A DNA stretch of 64,000 bases from Clostridiales bacterium (GCA_012719745.1 JAAXZS010000082.1:1-64000), one strand, 5' to 3'. Counted from the first letter of the stretch, positions 18,885 through 27,157 are shown. Made by a program: numbers and translations. Notes: generated from the letters alone by a model not told the origin.

Positions 18885-20204
18885 TCACATTCGCATCTGC
18901 ATGGTTTGTTCTTCGTCCTCGTGGTCGTCGGCTTTCTGCCCGGGTGCCAGCTTTCGCTTCTTGCTACGCTCGTGATGAGTTGACTTGGTGGTTGCATCCA
19001 TCACGGGAGCAGCATCCTGATTGCGCTCCAGAGCGTGCCCCAGCTCGACCACGCTGCCCAGAGCACCAGCGCTATTACTGGAATGAGCAGTAGTGCAGGG
19101 GACAAGCGCGTCAGATGTGGCTTGGGCAGACGGAGCGAAAAACGCTGCTCTTTCTTTTTCCCAGCCTGTTCGATCAGGCTCCGTATTGCCGCCACATCCC
19201 GCGCCAGCGCCGCGACCTGCTCTCGCGTCGGTTGTGTACCCGCCTGCTGGGACAGCTCCCGCACAAGGGCTGCCTGCGTCGCCGTGCGGCGATTCAGCGA
19301 GGCAAGGGCCATCAGCAGCTCCGCCCATTCCTCCTGCGTCGGATGCTGCTCCACGGAAATCGACACGGGCGGCTGCTCCGGTGGGGATGCCGGCTTCTGC
19401 GGTAGATTCCGCTGCTTCAATTCCTCCATGGACAATTTTTTCTCGGATTCCAAATTCACGTTCCATCGCTCCCTTCAAATAGCGTTCATCATGCAACCGG
19501 TCGTCCCGGCACTGATAGCCGGACGGAATGGTGTAGGTAATACTTGCGCGGGACTTTTCCCAACGAATTTTGTATCCCTCTGATTTCATCAGGGAAATGA
19601 ACTCCTCGCGGCTGGCGGCAAACCGCATGCAGTTGTCGATGGTGTTGATGAGCCGCAGCTTCCAACTCTCGCCCTTGACGGCGGAACGGTACTCCCGCGC
19701 GCTCATGCCGCCGGCTTTCTTCTGCTGCTTGGGCAGTACGGACAGATGGTGACTGAGACAGATCTCATCCGAGAGCGGACGCAGCGTAGCAAGGGTTTGC
19801 GGCCCCTGCCGAAGCATCTTGCCGGTTTCAAAGCAGACGGCGTTGACGATAAAATGCGTGTGGATGTGCTCAGCGTCAATGTGGGTGGCGATGAGAACCT
19901 CGCTGTCCGGCCAAGCCCGCGCCGCGAATTCCTTCGCTACCTCATGGGCGGTCTCTCCGGTAATTGGCTCCTCTGGATGAAACGACTGGACGTAGTGATA
20001 AAAATAAACCGGGCTGTCCTTGCGGTGCATGGTGCGGGTGGCAAGGAACTCCTGAAAGGCCAGCTGCGGATTGCAGTTCTGTCCACTGACCAGTTGCTGT
20101 CCGTTCTCCTGCATCGTCTTGTCCTTCTGCGACACATAGCCGGTAACGCCGCCCAGCGTACCGGCGGATTGGCGCTCGTATTTGATAAAGGTGACCGTCG
20201 CCAT
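18885..20204 (-). CDS. mobA: Relaxase / mobilization nuclease (MobA/VirD2 family, PF03432)
   Basis: Nicks oriT to start DNA transfer. The metal-binding triad is in THIDAEHIHTHF (His108, 113, 115, 117), and the likely catalytic Tyr23 is in GYVSQKDKT. The first 250 residues are normal relaxase. The last 190 are low-complexity (Gly/Ala-rich, then Lys-rich) and coincide with a second gene in another frame at 19001-19459. ATG at 20204 overlaps the mobC stop by one base, so the two form the relaxosome operon. Confidence 0.92.
   Translation of the reverse strand: MATVTFIKYERQSAGTLGGVTGYVSQKDKTMQENGQQLVSGQNCNPQLAFQEFLATRTMHRKDSPVYFYHYVQSFHPEEPITGETAHEVAKEFAARAWPDSEVLIATHIDAEHIHTHFIVNAVCFETGKMLRQGPQTLATLRPLSDEICLSHHLSVLPKQQKKAGGMSAREYRSAVKGESWKLRLINTIDNCMRFAASREEFISLMKSEGYKIRWEKSRASITYTIPSGYQCRDDRLHDERYLKGAMEREFGIREKIVHGGIEAAESTAEAGIPTGAAARVDFRGAASDAGGMGGAADGPCLAESPHGDAGSPCAGAVPAGGYTTDARAGRGAGAGCGGNTEPDRTGWEKERAAFFAPSAQATSDALVPCTTAHSSNSAGALGSVVELGHALERNQDAAPVMDATTKSTHHERSKKRKLAPGQKADDHEDEEQTMQMRM
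19001..19459 (-). CDS. Nested gene: small membrane protein encoded inside the relaxase gene
   Basis: 152 residues in a different frame, wholly within the 3' part of the relaxase gene. GTG start at 19459 has AAGGGAG nine bases upstream. The product looks like a real protein: charged and helical (MEELKQRNLPQKP, TREQVAALARDVAAIRSL), with a C-terminal membrane helix (LLLIPVIALVLWAAW). The relaxase frame in the same stretch is the low-complexity one, so this frame seems to be the constrained one. Function unknown; tail-anchored, perhaps linking the relaxosome to the membrane. Confidence 0.7.
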   Translation of the reverse strand: MNLESEKKLSMEELKQRNLPQKPASPPEQPPVSISVEQHPTQEEWAELLMALASLNRRTATQAALVRELSQQAGTQPTREQVAALARDVAAIRSLIEQAGKKKEQRFSLRLPKPHLTRLSPALLLIPVIALVLWAAWSSWGTLWSAIRMLLP

Positions 20205-20521
20205 CAGTGTTCCTCCTGCTGTGCCAGCGCCTGCACGCTGTTGTAAAGAACCGCCAGCGCCGCCGTTGCATCACCCAAGTTGACCTCCGCAATGCGTCCC
20301 ATGTTGGCGAGGACGGTAAGCTGGTTGAGGTTCCTCCCGATGCCCTTCAGTTCGCGGGTGATTTCCGGCAGACCGTCCACGACCACAACCCGATGCCGCA
20401 TGGCGGCGGCGCGGACGTATGCTCCTACTGGCAGCTGAGCGGTATCCGCTCTCGCCGCGATGCTTTCGTACTGTTCCGGCGTGAGCCTAAGGGTAATGCG
20501 TACATCTTTTTTCTGCTTCAT
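20204..20521 (-). CDS. mobC: MobC-type relaxosome accessory protein
   Basis: 105 residues. The N-terminal ribbon-helix-helix-like part (VRITLRLTPEQYESIAARAD) and GIGRNLNQLTVLANMG are standard for PF05713 MobC proteins. These bind oriT and help the relaxase open it. The stop overlaps the relaxase ATG by one base. The structured DNA just upstream (20522-20760) would be its binding site. Confidence 0.92.
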   Translation of the reverse strand: MKQKKDVRITLRLTPEQYESIAARADTAQLPVGAYVRAAAMRHRVVVVDGLPEITRELKGIGRNLNQLTVLANMGRIAEVNLGDATAALAVLYNSVQALAQQEEH

Positions 20522-20760
20522 GCGTTCCTCCCGTTGTTTTTCGTCTCTGCCAAACGGAAGCCCGGCGAAGCGGGTTTTGTTTGGAAAGGAGACGTAGTGA
20601 AATGAATGAGCTTTCAGCCTTGGCTGGAAGCGAGTGATAGGGAGCTTGCGTCGACGACGGGGTGTGGGGCAGCGCCCCGCAAATCTTCTTGTGCCAAGTC
20701 CGACGAAGTCGGACGGGCGCTCTGCTTGCCCTCCCTAAAGGGAGGAATCTCCGCATTTTC
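20522..20760. other. Candidate origin of transfer (oriT) region
   Basis: Directly upstream of mobC lies a dense set of inverted repeats: aagcccg / cgggttt at about 20560, ggggc / gcccc at about 20668, gtccgac / gtcggac near 20698-20715 and cctccct / agggagg near 20729. Relaxase genes of this type usually have oriT just upstream. The 3' end of the ATPase gene runs through the same DNA, which explains that protein's odd tail. The nick site cannot be placed. Confidence 0.45.
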
Positions 20761-21828
20761 GCAGCCCTTGTCAGGAACGCAAGGGTCGCAAGGAACGCAA
20801 GTTTTGGCACGCCCAATCTTTGCGTCATTTCCGTCACTTGCGTCACGGGGCACAGCAGAGAAAGAAATATCCACCAGACGTTGCCCGTTGCTGCGGTAGC
20901 TGCGGAACTGCACGCCGGCGTCCTCCAGCGGGTAGCGCCACTTGTTCATCATCTGCTTGAGCGCCTTGGCGGAAAGGTTATCTCCAGAAAAAGAATTAAA
21001 CTGTTCTGTGAACGCACTATTGCTGCCAGAATAAAAACCGATGCTGTGCATGAACGCAATGAGCGCCGCAATCTCAGTAGGCAACAGCAGCTCCGGCGCA
21101 TCGGCGCTATCGGCTACCAGCGCCCACGCGCAGGCATCCCTTTCAAACCGCAGCTCCAATTCCCGGTACTCGATGTCCCGCCCGGTGCAGATCAGCGTTG
21201 CGCCGGACTGACTGCGCTTGCTCTTGTCCAACACGAACACAGCATCCACCGCGCCGCTGATGCCGGTGGTGCCGGAGAGCTTGTTCAGCGGGTCGCTGTC
21301 GCCCTGCTTGCGCAGATGATGTACCAGCAGCAGAGAAATGCCCAGCTCATCCGCCAGCTTTTTGAGCACCTGAATCTCCTGATAGTCGCTGGCATAAGAC
21401 GGATCGCTGTCACTGCCGCGCACCATCTGAAAGGTGTCCACAGCCACCAACACCGTGTCCGGATGCTCAGACACAAACTGCCGGATTTGCTCCGTGAGGC
21501 CGTCCGCCAAGGTTTTCGCGGTCACCGCAAAGAACGCGTTGGCGGGGACATCGTCCGTGATACCCAGCAGCCGTTCCTGCACGCGCCGCTCCGTGTCCTC
21601 AAGACAGAGATACAGCGTCGCGCCCTTGGTAGTCGGCAGATTCCAGATCGGTTCGCCCTTGGCAACGCGAACGCACAGATCCAGCACCAGCCAGCTCTTG
21701 CCGACCTTTGGCGCGCCGCCCAAAATGGTCACACCTTGGGGCAGCAGCGTCTGGACGCAGAACCGCGTGGGCGGCAGCCGCATATCCACTAAGCTTTCTC
21801 CGTCGATGACTTTCAGTTGATTTTCCAT
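20614..21828 (-). CDS. RepA-like AAA ATPase (AAA_25)
   Basis: 404 residues with RecA-type core: Walker A GGAPKVGKSW at about residue 37, Walker B VLVAVDTFQMV, and LLVHHLRKQGD. This is the fold of plasmid RepA helicases and of ATPases common on Firmicutes mobilizable elements. It may support replication of the excised circle. From about residue 340 the sequence becomes unstructured and is encoded by the hairpin-rich oriT-like DNA. ATG at 21828 follows AGGAGGGC. Confidence 0.88.
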   Translation of the reverse strand: MENQLKVIDGESLVDMRLPPTRFCVQTLLPQGVTILGGAPKVGKSWLVLDLCVRVAKGEPIWNLPTTKGATLYLCLEDTERRVQERLLGITDDVPANAFFAVTAKTLADGLTEQIRQFVSEHPDTVLVAVDTFQMVRGSDSDPSYASDYQEIQVLKKLADELGISLLLVHHLRKQGDSDPLNKLSGTTGISGAVDAVFVLDKSKRSQSGATLICTGRDIEYRELELRFERDACAWALVADSADAPELLLPTEIAALIAFMHSIGFYSGSNSAFTEQFNSFSGDNLSAKALKQMMNKWRYPLEDAGVQFRSYRSNGQRLVDISFSAVPRDASDGNDAKIGRAKTCVPCDPCVPDKGCENAEIPPFREGKQSARPTSSDLAQEDLRGAAPHPVVDASSLSLASSQG

Positions 21829-21940
21829 GTTCAGCCCTCCTTCTTTTTTCTGCTTTCATTTTACAAAAACGTGTGGTATGCTTATATAGCGAATTGCAAG
21901 AACGATATTTTATTAAAATCTATTCTTTACAGGTGGCCGT

Positions 21941-23026
21941 ATGGAGATTACCTATCCCTTTGCAAGGGTATTTGCAGACAGCACAAACCGGCTGAGCGCG
22001 TTTTTCTGCCACGACGCGCGGCACAACAGCTTTCAGCCCATCGGAGACATTGGAAACGGTCTTGTGGATTTCTGTGAGCTTGACTTTGCGCCCGCGCTGG
22101 AGCAGACAAAGGCGCTGGCAACCATGGAGGTCACCAGCGCCAACGCGGAGGAGATGAAGTCTGTCTGCTGGGCAGCCGTGGATCTTTTCAAGGGTCAGCA
22201 CGCTTATGCCCACTTCTTTTTGAACAGCGATTTGGTACGGAATTTCTATGCCTCCAACCGTTCTCTGCCGGAGCAGGCGGACTACGCCCACTTCCTGTTT
22301 CGCTACTACGCTGGATTGCAAGCGCTCTACCGGGAGGCGCTGGAGCTGTGCCTGAGTACCGAGGTACTGCCGGAATACACCCTGCCGGAACGGTTTGTGA
22401 TGTTTGCCAATCGCCATCCCGACATCCAAAACCAAATGCTGCGGACGATGTACGCCGTGGCTCCCATCAGGCGGGGACAGTTCCATGCGGAGCAGCTCAT
22501 TTCATTTGATGATCCGGCTACGGTTGATGTGAGAAAGGTCTTGGACGGTCTGCACCGAGACAGTGAAAACGCCGTCAGTCTCCACCCGTATTTTGCGGTG
22601 CAAAGTCTGGAGGAAATGCTTCATCTGGAGCTAATGGAGGCGGTGAAGCGAGGCATTCGGGTCAAGCGCTGCGGGCTGTGCGACCGGTACTTTGCGCTCA
22701 CGGACAAGCGCAGGCGCAATTACTGCGACCGCCTTTATGATGGGAAGCATACCTGCAAGCAGATCGGGGCCAAACAGAAATTCAGCCAGTCAGTGGAGGA
22801 CGATTCCTTTTTACAGGAGTTTCAGAGGGTGTATAACCGGATGTACAGCCGTTATTATCGGGAGGACGCTTCGGTCAGCGACGGCGGAACGAAAAAATTG
22901 AGCGCCGAGGAATTCAAGACATGGACGACTGCCGCGTCCGAGCTGCGGCGAGCCTATCTCCGAAAAGAAATCAGCGGCGAGGAGCTGCTGAGCAGTATTT
23001 CGGTAGATGCCGGGGCGAAAGAATAG
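21941..23026 (+). CDS. DUF6076-like protein with C-terminal zinc-ribbon
   Basis: 361 residues, the only protein gene of the element on the plus strand. The body is helical. Near residue 245-275 a Cys cluster RCGLCDRYFALT ... YCDRLYDGKHTC resembles the CGNC-type finger of DUF6076 proteins found on similar elements. A treble-clef that binds DNA or RNA is plausible. The ATG at 21941 is preceded by AGGTGG. It ends at a strong terminator shared with the opposite gene. Function unknown. Confidence 0.7.
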   Translation: MEITYPFARVFADSTNRLSAFFCHDARHNSFQPIGDIGNGLVDFCELDFAPALEQTKALATMEVTSANAEEMKSVCWAAVDLFKGQHAYAHFFLNSDLVRNFYASNRSLPEQADYAHFLFRYYAGLQALYREALELCLSTEVLPEYTLPERFVMFANRHPDIQNQMLRTMYAVAPIRRGQFHAEQLISFDDPATVDVRKVLDGLHRDSENAVSLHPYFAVQSLEEMLHLELMEAVKRGIRVKRCGLCDRYFALTDKRRRNYCDRLYDGKHTCKQIGAKQKFSQSVEDDSFLQEFQRVYNRMYSRYYREDASVSDGGTKKLSAEEFKTWTTAASELRRAYLRKEISGEELLSSISVDAGAKE

Positions 23027-23036
23027 AACGCAAAAC

Positions 23037-23081
23037 AAAGGTACCCCCACGGCGTATGTGGTCGCCGTGGGGGTACCTTTT
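23037..23081. terminator. Bidirectional terminator
   Basis: Long perfect stem AAAGGTACCCCCACGGC / GCCGTGGGGGTACCTTT between convergent genes of the element. Confidence 0.9.
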
Positions 23082-23760
23082 AGTTGGCGGGAGGCGTTGC
23101 TTCCGGCTTGTAATCCGGCGGCGTGCTGCTTTTCTCCGGACAGGTGTTGATGGTCTGGTCGATAACCTCGCCGGTGGGTTCCGGCAGCGTCGGCGCCGGT
23201 GAGGGCGTACTGGATTCAGCCTCGCCGCCCATGCTGCCGATTTTTACACCAGATTCATACATGGTGTAATCTTCTGTGCGCTGACCCGGGCCGCTCCACT
23301 CCACCAGTCCAAAGCCGGGGACATCGTAGTAGGCGTGACCGTCGATCCATACGGTATCCGGCCCGAAGGCGGTGGGGATGGTAGTGGTCTTGACGATGAG
23401 GTTGCCGTCCGCATCGTAGAGATATTCTTCCGAGTAAATATTGTTTGGATAGACATCGGTACGGTATAGGTCAGCAGTGATTGTCGCCGTCTGCTGTACC
23501 GGAGTGGTAGTCAGCTCAGTAACTGGTGTATCAGCGCTTTCAGAAGCTGCTACCACTGTATCTTCTTTCTCTGACGATAGCTCTATATAATTGACCATTG
23601 TGATTACGTCAGGTTTTACAGGTGACTCAACCAATTTCGCAAGCGTTTGCGATGCAGCGCCCTCATTTACTTCCTCGCCCACATCGTTTCGATGCCACAC
23701 GAGGGTGCACAGCGCCCCACAGGCGGCGATTGTAACGGCGACCGCGATAATCCTTTTCAT
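23080..23760 (-). CDS. Membrane-anchored hypothetical protein of the element
   Basis: 226 residues. One N-terminal hydrophobic segment (IIAVAVTIAACGALCTLVW) acts as a signal anchor, then a long Ser/Thr/Pro-rich, acidic outer part. The middle (YLYDADGNLIVKTTTIP, WIDGHAYYDVPGFGLVEW) is the only folded-looking stretch. Its ATG overlaps the stop of the upstream 106-residue gene by four bases. No family is recognised with confidence; similar proteins are frequent on clostridial mobilizable elements. Confidence 0.7.
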   Translation of the reverse strand: MKRIIAVAVTIAACGALCTLVWHRNDVGEEVNEGAASQTLAKLVESPVKPDVITMVNYIELSSEKEDTVVAASESADTPVTELTTTPVQQTATITADLYRTDVYPNNIYSEEYLYDADGNLIVKTTTIPTAFGPDTVWIDGHAYYDVPGFGLVEWSGPGQRTEDYTMYESGVKIGSMGGEAESSTPSPAPTLPEPTGEVIDQTINTCPEKSSTPPDYKPEATPPAN

Positions 23761-24077
23761 GACTTTTTTTTTCCTTCTTCGGATACAAAATGAGCGCTCC
23801 GCTCGACCTCGTCAGTCAAAGCGGAACGCTCACGTTCCAGATGGTTTAATTCAGTTGTCAGCTTCCACGCCAGCTCAAATCCGCAGAGAAAGCTGTCCAG
23901 TGACAGAGCATTTGCGATTGCAGTCTCGTCATCAATAAGCCGCAGCACCAGCTTCCGCTCCGGCTTGCCGAGCCACTGCCGCAGCAGATTGTGATTCGCC
24001 TCCACGGATGCCTTCAACGCCGCCAGCTCCGGCTTCTCGTAGAATTGGTCGTATAGCGCTTCCAGTATCTTCTCCAT
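23757..24077 (-). CDS. Small helical protein (DUF6809-like)
   Basis: 106 residues, mostly helical, beginning MEKILEALYDQFYEKPEL and containing LDSFLCGFELAWKLTTELNHLERERSAL. The pattern fits small DUF6809 proteins seen on integrative elements of Firmicutes. ATG at 24077 has GGAGGGCGA upstream. Translationally coupled to the membrane-anchored gene that follows. Role unknown. Confidence 0.7.
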   Translation of the reverse strand: MEKILEALYDQFYEKPELAALKASVEANHNLLRQWLGKPERKLVLRLIDDETAIANALSLDSFLCGFELAWKLTTELNHLERERSALTDEVERSAHFVSEEGKKKS

Positions 24078-24175
24078 GTATCTCGCCCTCCTTTAGCAAG
24101 ACACAATAGCACAGGGAGGGGTGAATAGCTACACATTTTTATTGGTTATCATTGTTCCTGTTAGTGAATACAAAG

Positions 24176-25084
24176 TCAACCGTTGTATTTTTTGAAGTTC
24201 TCCGCCTGTTCCATAACCTTATCAAAGACTTCTTCGTCCCACTCCGGCGGGTAGCCATTCTTATAGAGCAGAACGGTCAAATCCATATTAAGCTGGTTTT
24301 TGATATCGTCACGAGTTGACCAGTCTGCGAACTGCGCCTTGTCGTCTATCAGATCCTTTATTTTCTTGGCGAGAACAAGACACTTATCGTCAGCATACGG
24401 GAACCCATGGTCATCACGTACCTTAACGAGGATGTCATAGAATGCTTTCTCCTCATATGAAATCGCCCCATCATGGTTCCGCACATCTATTTCCTCAAGC
24501 AACGATCCTACTGCTACTCGTGGTGCGGTATGCTTGAACTCTTCCACACTCGCAGAGATTGCAACATTCAAATCCTCCAGTCCGTTCTCATATGCACGCT
24601 GGTTGGCAAGCATGGCATTGTAGATATCCACATATTTCCGCTGAACAGGTAGCGGCGGGAGGTCAATATCAATGTCACACATATCTTCCCATGAAAATGC
24701 TTCACGTGCAGAGCCCCAAGAATTGAAATGTGCATAGCGGTCAAATTCAGTACGATTGAAATACATATAAAGATAGTCTTCCAGTAAATTATCAGTATCG
24801 CTTACAAAAAAAACAACTGATATTGATGACACCAGAAAAGTATTTTTTGTAGTGTTATACCCCAGAGACATTTTATCTCCACGACGAGATGTATCAGGGA
24901 CGTATGCATAGTGTTTTGGCGGAAACAGCTTATATGAAGTCAAACTAACACCGTCTAATGATGCTTTTGTCAAAATAATTTGTTTCTGTGTAGAAAGGCC
25001 CACAACAGATTCAGAACCCAACTTTCCATCAGAGTTTCGCAAATCCGATAGTGCTAAATATTTTCCAAGTTTAGTCAATGCCAT
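24176..25084 (-). CDS. hsdS: Rearranged HsdS: one target-recognition half fused to an HsdR C-terminal-like tail
   Basis: 302 residues. The first 190 look like one HsdS half: a target-recognition domain, then conserved helix FSWEDMCDIDIDLPPLPVQRK and YNAMLANQRAYENGLEDL. A second recognition domain starts (VGSLLEEIDVRNHDG) but changes at once to EEKAFYDILVKVRDDHG ... WSTRDDIKNQLNMDLTVLL. That resembles the C-terminal helical domain of HsdR. The simplest reading is an in-frame deletion from hsdS into a former downstream hsdR. A full HsdS has about 400 residues and two recognition domains. ATG at 25084 follows AGGGGG. Confidence 0.75.
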   Translation of the reverse strand: MALTKLGKYLALSDLRNSDGKLGSESVVGLSTQKQIILTKASLDGVSLTSYKLFPPKHYAYVPDTSRRGDKMSLGYNTTKNTFLVSSISVVFFVSDTDNLLEDYLYMYFNRTEFDRYAHFNSWGSAREAFSWEDMCDIDIDLPPLPVQRKYVDIYNAMLANQRAYENGLEDLNVAISASVEEFKHTAPRVAVGSLLEEIDVRNHDGAISYEEKAFYDILVKVRDDHGFPYADDKCLVLAKKIKDLIDDKAQFADWSTRDDIKNQLNMDLTVLLYKNGYPPEWDEEVFDKVMEQAENFKKYNG

Positions 25085-26654
25085 ACCCAATCCCCCTGAA
25101 CGCGTCTTTGAGCATGGACTGTGAAAGCTCCTCGGATGTCATAAGCAGACGCATTTCATCCTGTATCCTTGCCATTTCTTTGGCGTAGTCAATATCCAGA
25201 TCATGGTCGATAAATTCAATATATTTACTGGGCGCAAGGGAGTACCCCTGTGCCTTGATGTCCGCAATCGTAGCCGATTTACATAGCTCCGGCACATCGT
25301 GATAGGCGGTGACGTCGGCACTCTGCCAGTCATTATAGATTTTCTTCACTGCTGTAATCTGGTCGTCCGAAAACATGACATATTTCTTTTCATAAATTGT
25401 CTCATTCCAGCGGCGCAGGTCAATGAACAAAACCTCATCGCGGCGATCACGGAGCTGACGACCGTTGAGCGTTCGAGCCTTTTTGTTGTTGTTCATAATC
25501 CAGAGGGTAACAGAAATATCCGTGGAATAGAACATATCACGGGGCAGAACGATAATGGCTTCGATTTTGTGATTCTCAATGAGCGTTTGCCGAATTTCAC
25601 CTTCAATGCCTCCGGCGTTCAGTGCGCCATTGGCCAGCAGAAAGCCTGCAATGCCGTTTGTCACATCCAACTTAGAGAGCATATGCAAAATCCAGGCATA
25701 GTTGGCGTTTGAAATCGGCGGGGTGGCATAGCCATCCCAACGCGGATCACCTGAAATAGCATCGTCAGTTACACCTTGTTTATTAAGCTTCAGGTTAAAT
25801 GGCGGGTTTGCCATAATAAAATCTACTTTTGTGTCTTTATGTTGATCTTCTGTAAACGACGAACCGTTTTTCTCGCCAAGATTGTGGGCAATTCCGCGAA
25901 TGGCGAGGTTCATCTTGGCAAGCCGCCATGTGGTGGGGTCAGACTCCTGCCCCATCACGGAAACTTTCATTCTGTTTCCGTGGTGGCGCTCGACGAATTT
26001 GATGCTCTGAACAAACATACCGCCGGAACCGCAGCAGGGGTCATATACTACGCCGGAATATGGCTCAATCAGTTCCGCAATCAGGCTGACAATGCTTGCC
26101 GGTGTATAGAATTCGCCTTTTTCTGTTCCTGTGCCGGAGTCAATGGCAAATACCTGCAGGAAGTATTCATAGACGCGGCCGATGAGATCCTTCTCATGAA
26201 AACGGCTTTCGTCTATTTTATTGATTTCGTCAATGAGCCCCTTCATCTGTTCTTTGCGAACACCAAGAGTTGAATAGAAGTTCTGCGGCAGAGCACCTTT
26301 CAGCGGTGGATTTCTGTCTTCCACATCTGCCATTGCTTTATCAATAATAACTGCAATGTCGTCTGCGCTGGCGTGCTGAACAATGTACGACCAGCGTGCT
26401 GTTTCATTTATATAAAACACATTGGCGCTGCGGTAGAAAGAGTCTTTCTCAAGAAATGCAGGGACATCACCGTATTCCGCTTTGATTTCCGCACGGCGCT
26501 TTTCAAACTTGTCACCTGCAAATTTCAGGAACACCAAACCCATGACGGTATCACGGTTTTTTTCATTCCCGCCAACAGAACCCCGCAGTGCGTTGCGGCA
26601 GTTCCACATTATTTGTTCAAGAGATACCTCTTTTTCTTTAGCTGCTTTTGCCAT
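25071..26654 (-). CDS. hsdM: Type I restriction-modification DNA methylase subunit
   Basis: 527 residues, N6-adenine methyltransferase. N-terminal HsdM domain (QIMWNCRNALRGSVGGNEK), motif I VYDPCCGSGGMF, motif IV MANPPFNL, plus GEFYTPASIVSLIAELI ahead of motif I. Appears intact. It overlaps the rearranged hsdS by 14 bp. No complete hsdR lies in the window, so methylation without cutting is expected unless a nuclease is supplied elsewhere. Preceded by a small HTH gene on the same transcript. Confidence 0.95.
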   Translation of the reverse strand: MAKAAKEKEVSLEQIMWNCRNALRGSVGGNEKNRDTVMGLVFLKFAGDKFEKRRAEIKAEYGDVPAFLEKDSFYRSANVFYINETARWSYIVQHASADDIAVIIDKAMADVEDRNPPLKGALPQNFYSTLGVRKEQMKGLIDEINKIDESRFHEKDLIGRVYEYFLQVFAIDSGTGTEKGEFYTPASIVSLIAELIEPYSGVVYDPCCGSGGMFVQSIKFVERHHGNRMKVSVMGQESDPTTWRLAKMNLAIRGIAHNLGEKNGSSFTEDQHKDTKVDFIMANPPFNLKLNKQGVTDDAISGDPRWDGYATPPISNANYAWILHMLSKLDVTNGIAGFLLANGALNAGGIEGEIRQTLIENHKIEAIIVLPRDMFYSTDISVTLWIMNNNKKARTLNGRQLRDRRDEVLFIDLRRWNETIYEKKYVMFSDDQITAVKKIYNDWQSADVTAYHDVPELCKSATIADIKAQGYSLAPSKYIEFIDHDLDIDYAKEMARIQDEMRLLMTSEELSQSMLKDAFRGIGYGID

Positions 26655-26687
26655 ATAATCCTCCTGTAATTGCCTTGATCGGGGCAG

Positions 26688-26879
26688 TTATTCTCTGGTT
26701 CCATTCAATTTTGCTAATTTAGTCCGACCATCCACGGGTTTGGGAGCTTCCTTTGGAATTGCCCAAACGCGGCCAAGGCGATAGGCTCCGGATACACGAC
26801 CGTTATCGCAGAGTATCTCAACTCTGCGCGGCGAGATGCCCCACTCTGCGGCTTTATCTTTTGGCGTAACATATTCCAT
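26688..26879 (-). CDS. Small HTH DNA-binding protein upstream of hsdM
   Basis: 63 residues. YVTPKDKAAEWGISPRRVEILCDNGRVSGAYRLGRVWAIP is an excisionase/MerR-type winged helix-turn-helix. ATG at 26879 has AGGAGG. It is the first gene of the transcript that continues into hsdM and hsdS, 33 bp away. A 14-bp inverted repeat overlaps its promoter, so it probably controls its own operon. It could also serve as recombination directionality factor. Confidence 0.85.
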   Translation of the reverse strand: MEYVTPKDKAAEWGISPRRVEILCDNGRVSGAYRLGRVWAIPKEAPKPVDGRTKLAKLNGTRE

Positions 26880-26908
26880 TGCAAAACCTCCTATGAGATT
26901 ACGACAAA

Positions 26909-26937
26909 ATTATACATCCTTTGAACGAATGATACAA
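26909..26937 (-). promoter_or_regulatory. Promoter of the HTH-hsdM-hsdS operon
   Basis: Minus-strand TTGTAT (26932-26937) and TATAAT (26909-26914) with a 17-bp spacer, about 30 bases before the HTH gene start. Confidence 0.7.
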
Positions 26938-26965
26938 GGACTTTTTCGCCTCTTGTAGCATTCGT
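26925..26965. promoter_or_regulatory. Operator-like inverted repeat over the -35 box
   Basis: Arms ACGAATGATACAAG (26925-26938) and CTTGTAGCATTCGT (26952-26965) match at 13 of 14 positions. The left arm covers the -35 hexamer, so a bound dimer would block the promoter. The nearby HTH protein is the likely ligand. Confidence 0.6.
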
Positions 26966-27010
26966 AATCCTGTATCTATTTTGTTACTTTTTGAATTACG
27001 AATTAGCAGC

Positions 27011-27047
27011 AAAAACCCCTGTAGTTATTGAAACTACAGGGGTTTTT
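27011..27047. terminator. Terminator after the element's tRNA-Thr
   Basis: Perfect stem AAAAACCCCTGTAGTT / AACTACAGGGGTTTTT just 3' of the CCA end of the tRNA on the minus strand. Confidence 0.88.
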
Positions 27048-27050
27048 GCT

Positions 27051-27126
27051 TGGAGCTACTGATGTGACTCGAACACACGACCTGCTGATTACGAATCAGC
27101 TGCTCTACCAACTGAGCTACAGTAGC
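27051..27126 (-). tRNA. tRNA-Thr (anticodon CGU), carried by the element
   Basis: Complete 76-nt cloverleaf with encoded CCA: acceptor GCTACTG / CAGTAGC, D-arm GCTC / GAGC, anticodon stem GCTGA / TCAGC with loop TTCGTAA, and T-arm GTGTG TTCGAGT CACAT. It lies 60 bp inside the element's right end and differs in acceptor and T-arm from the split host gene, so it is a distinct gene and not a duplicate. It should replace the reading of ACG codons lost by the insertion. Confidence 0.93.
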
Positions 27127-27157
27127 ATATGAACTTTTTGGGGACGATTTGCGGGGA

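Noticed and set aside
20662..21792. Plus-strand frame opposite the RepA-like ATPase
   Set aside because: No start signals; the minus strand has Walker A and B motifs.
26985..27003. Second anticodon-arm-like text (GCTGCTAATTCGTAATTC) after the cargo tRNA as another tRNA
   Set aside because: No acceptor, D- or T-arm can be built around it.
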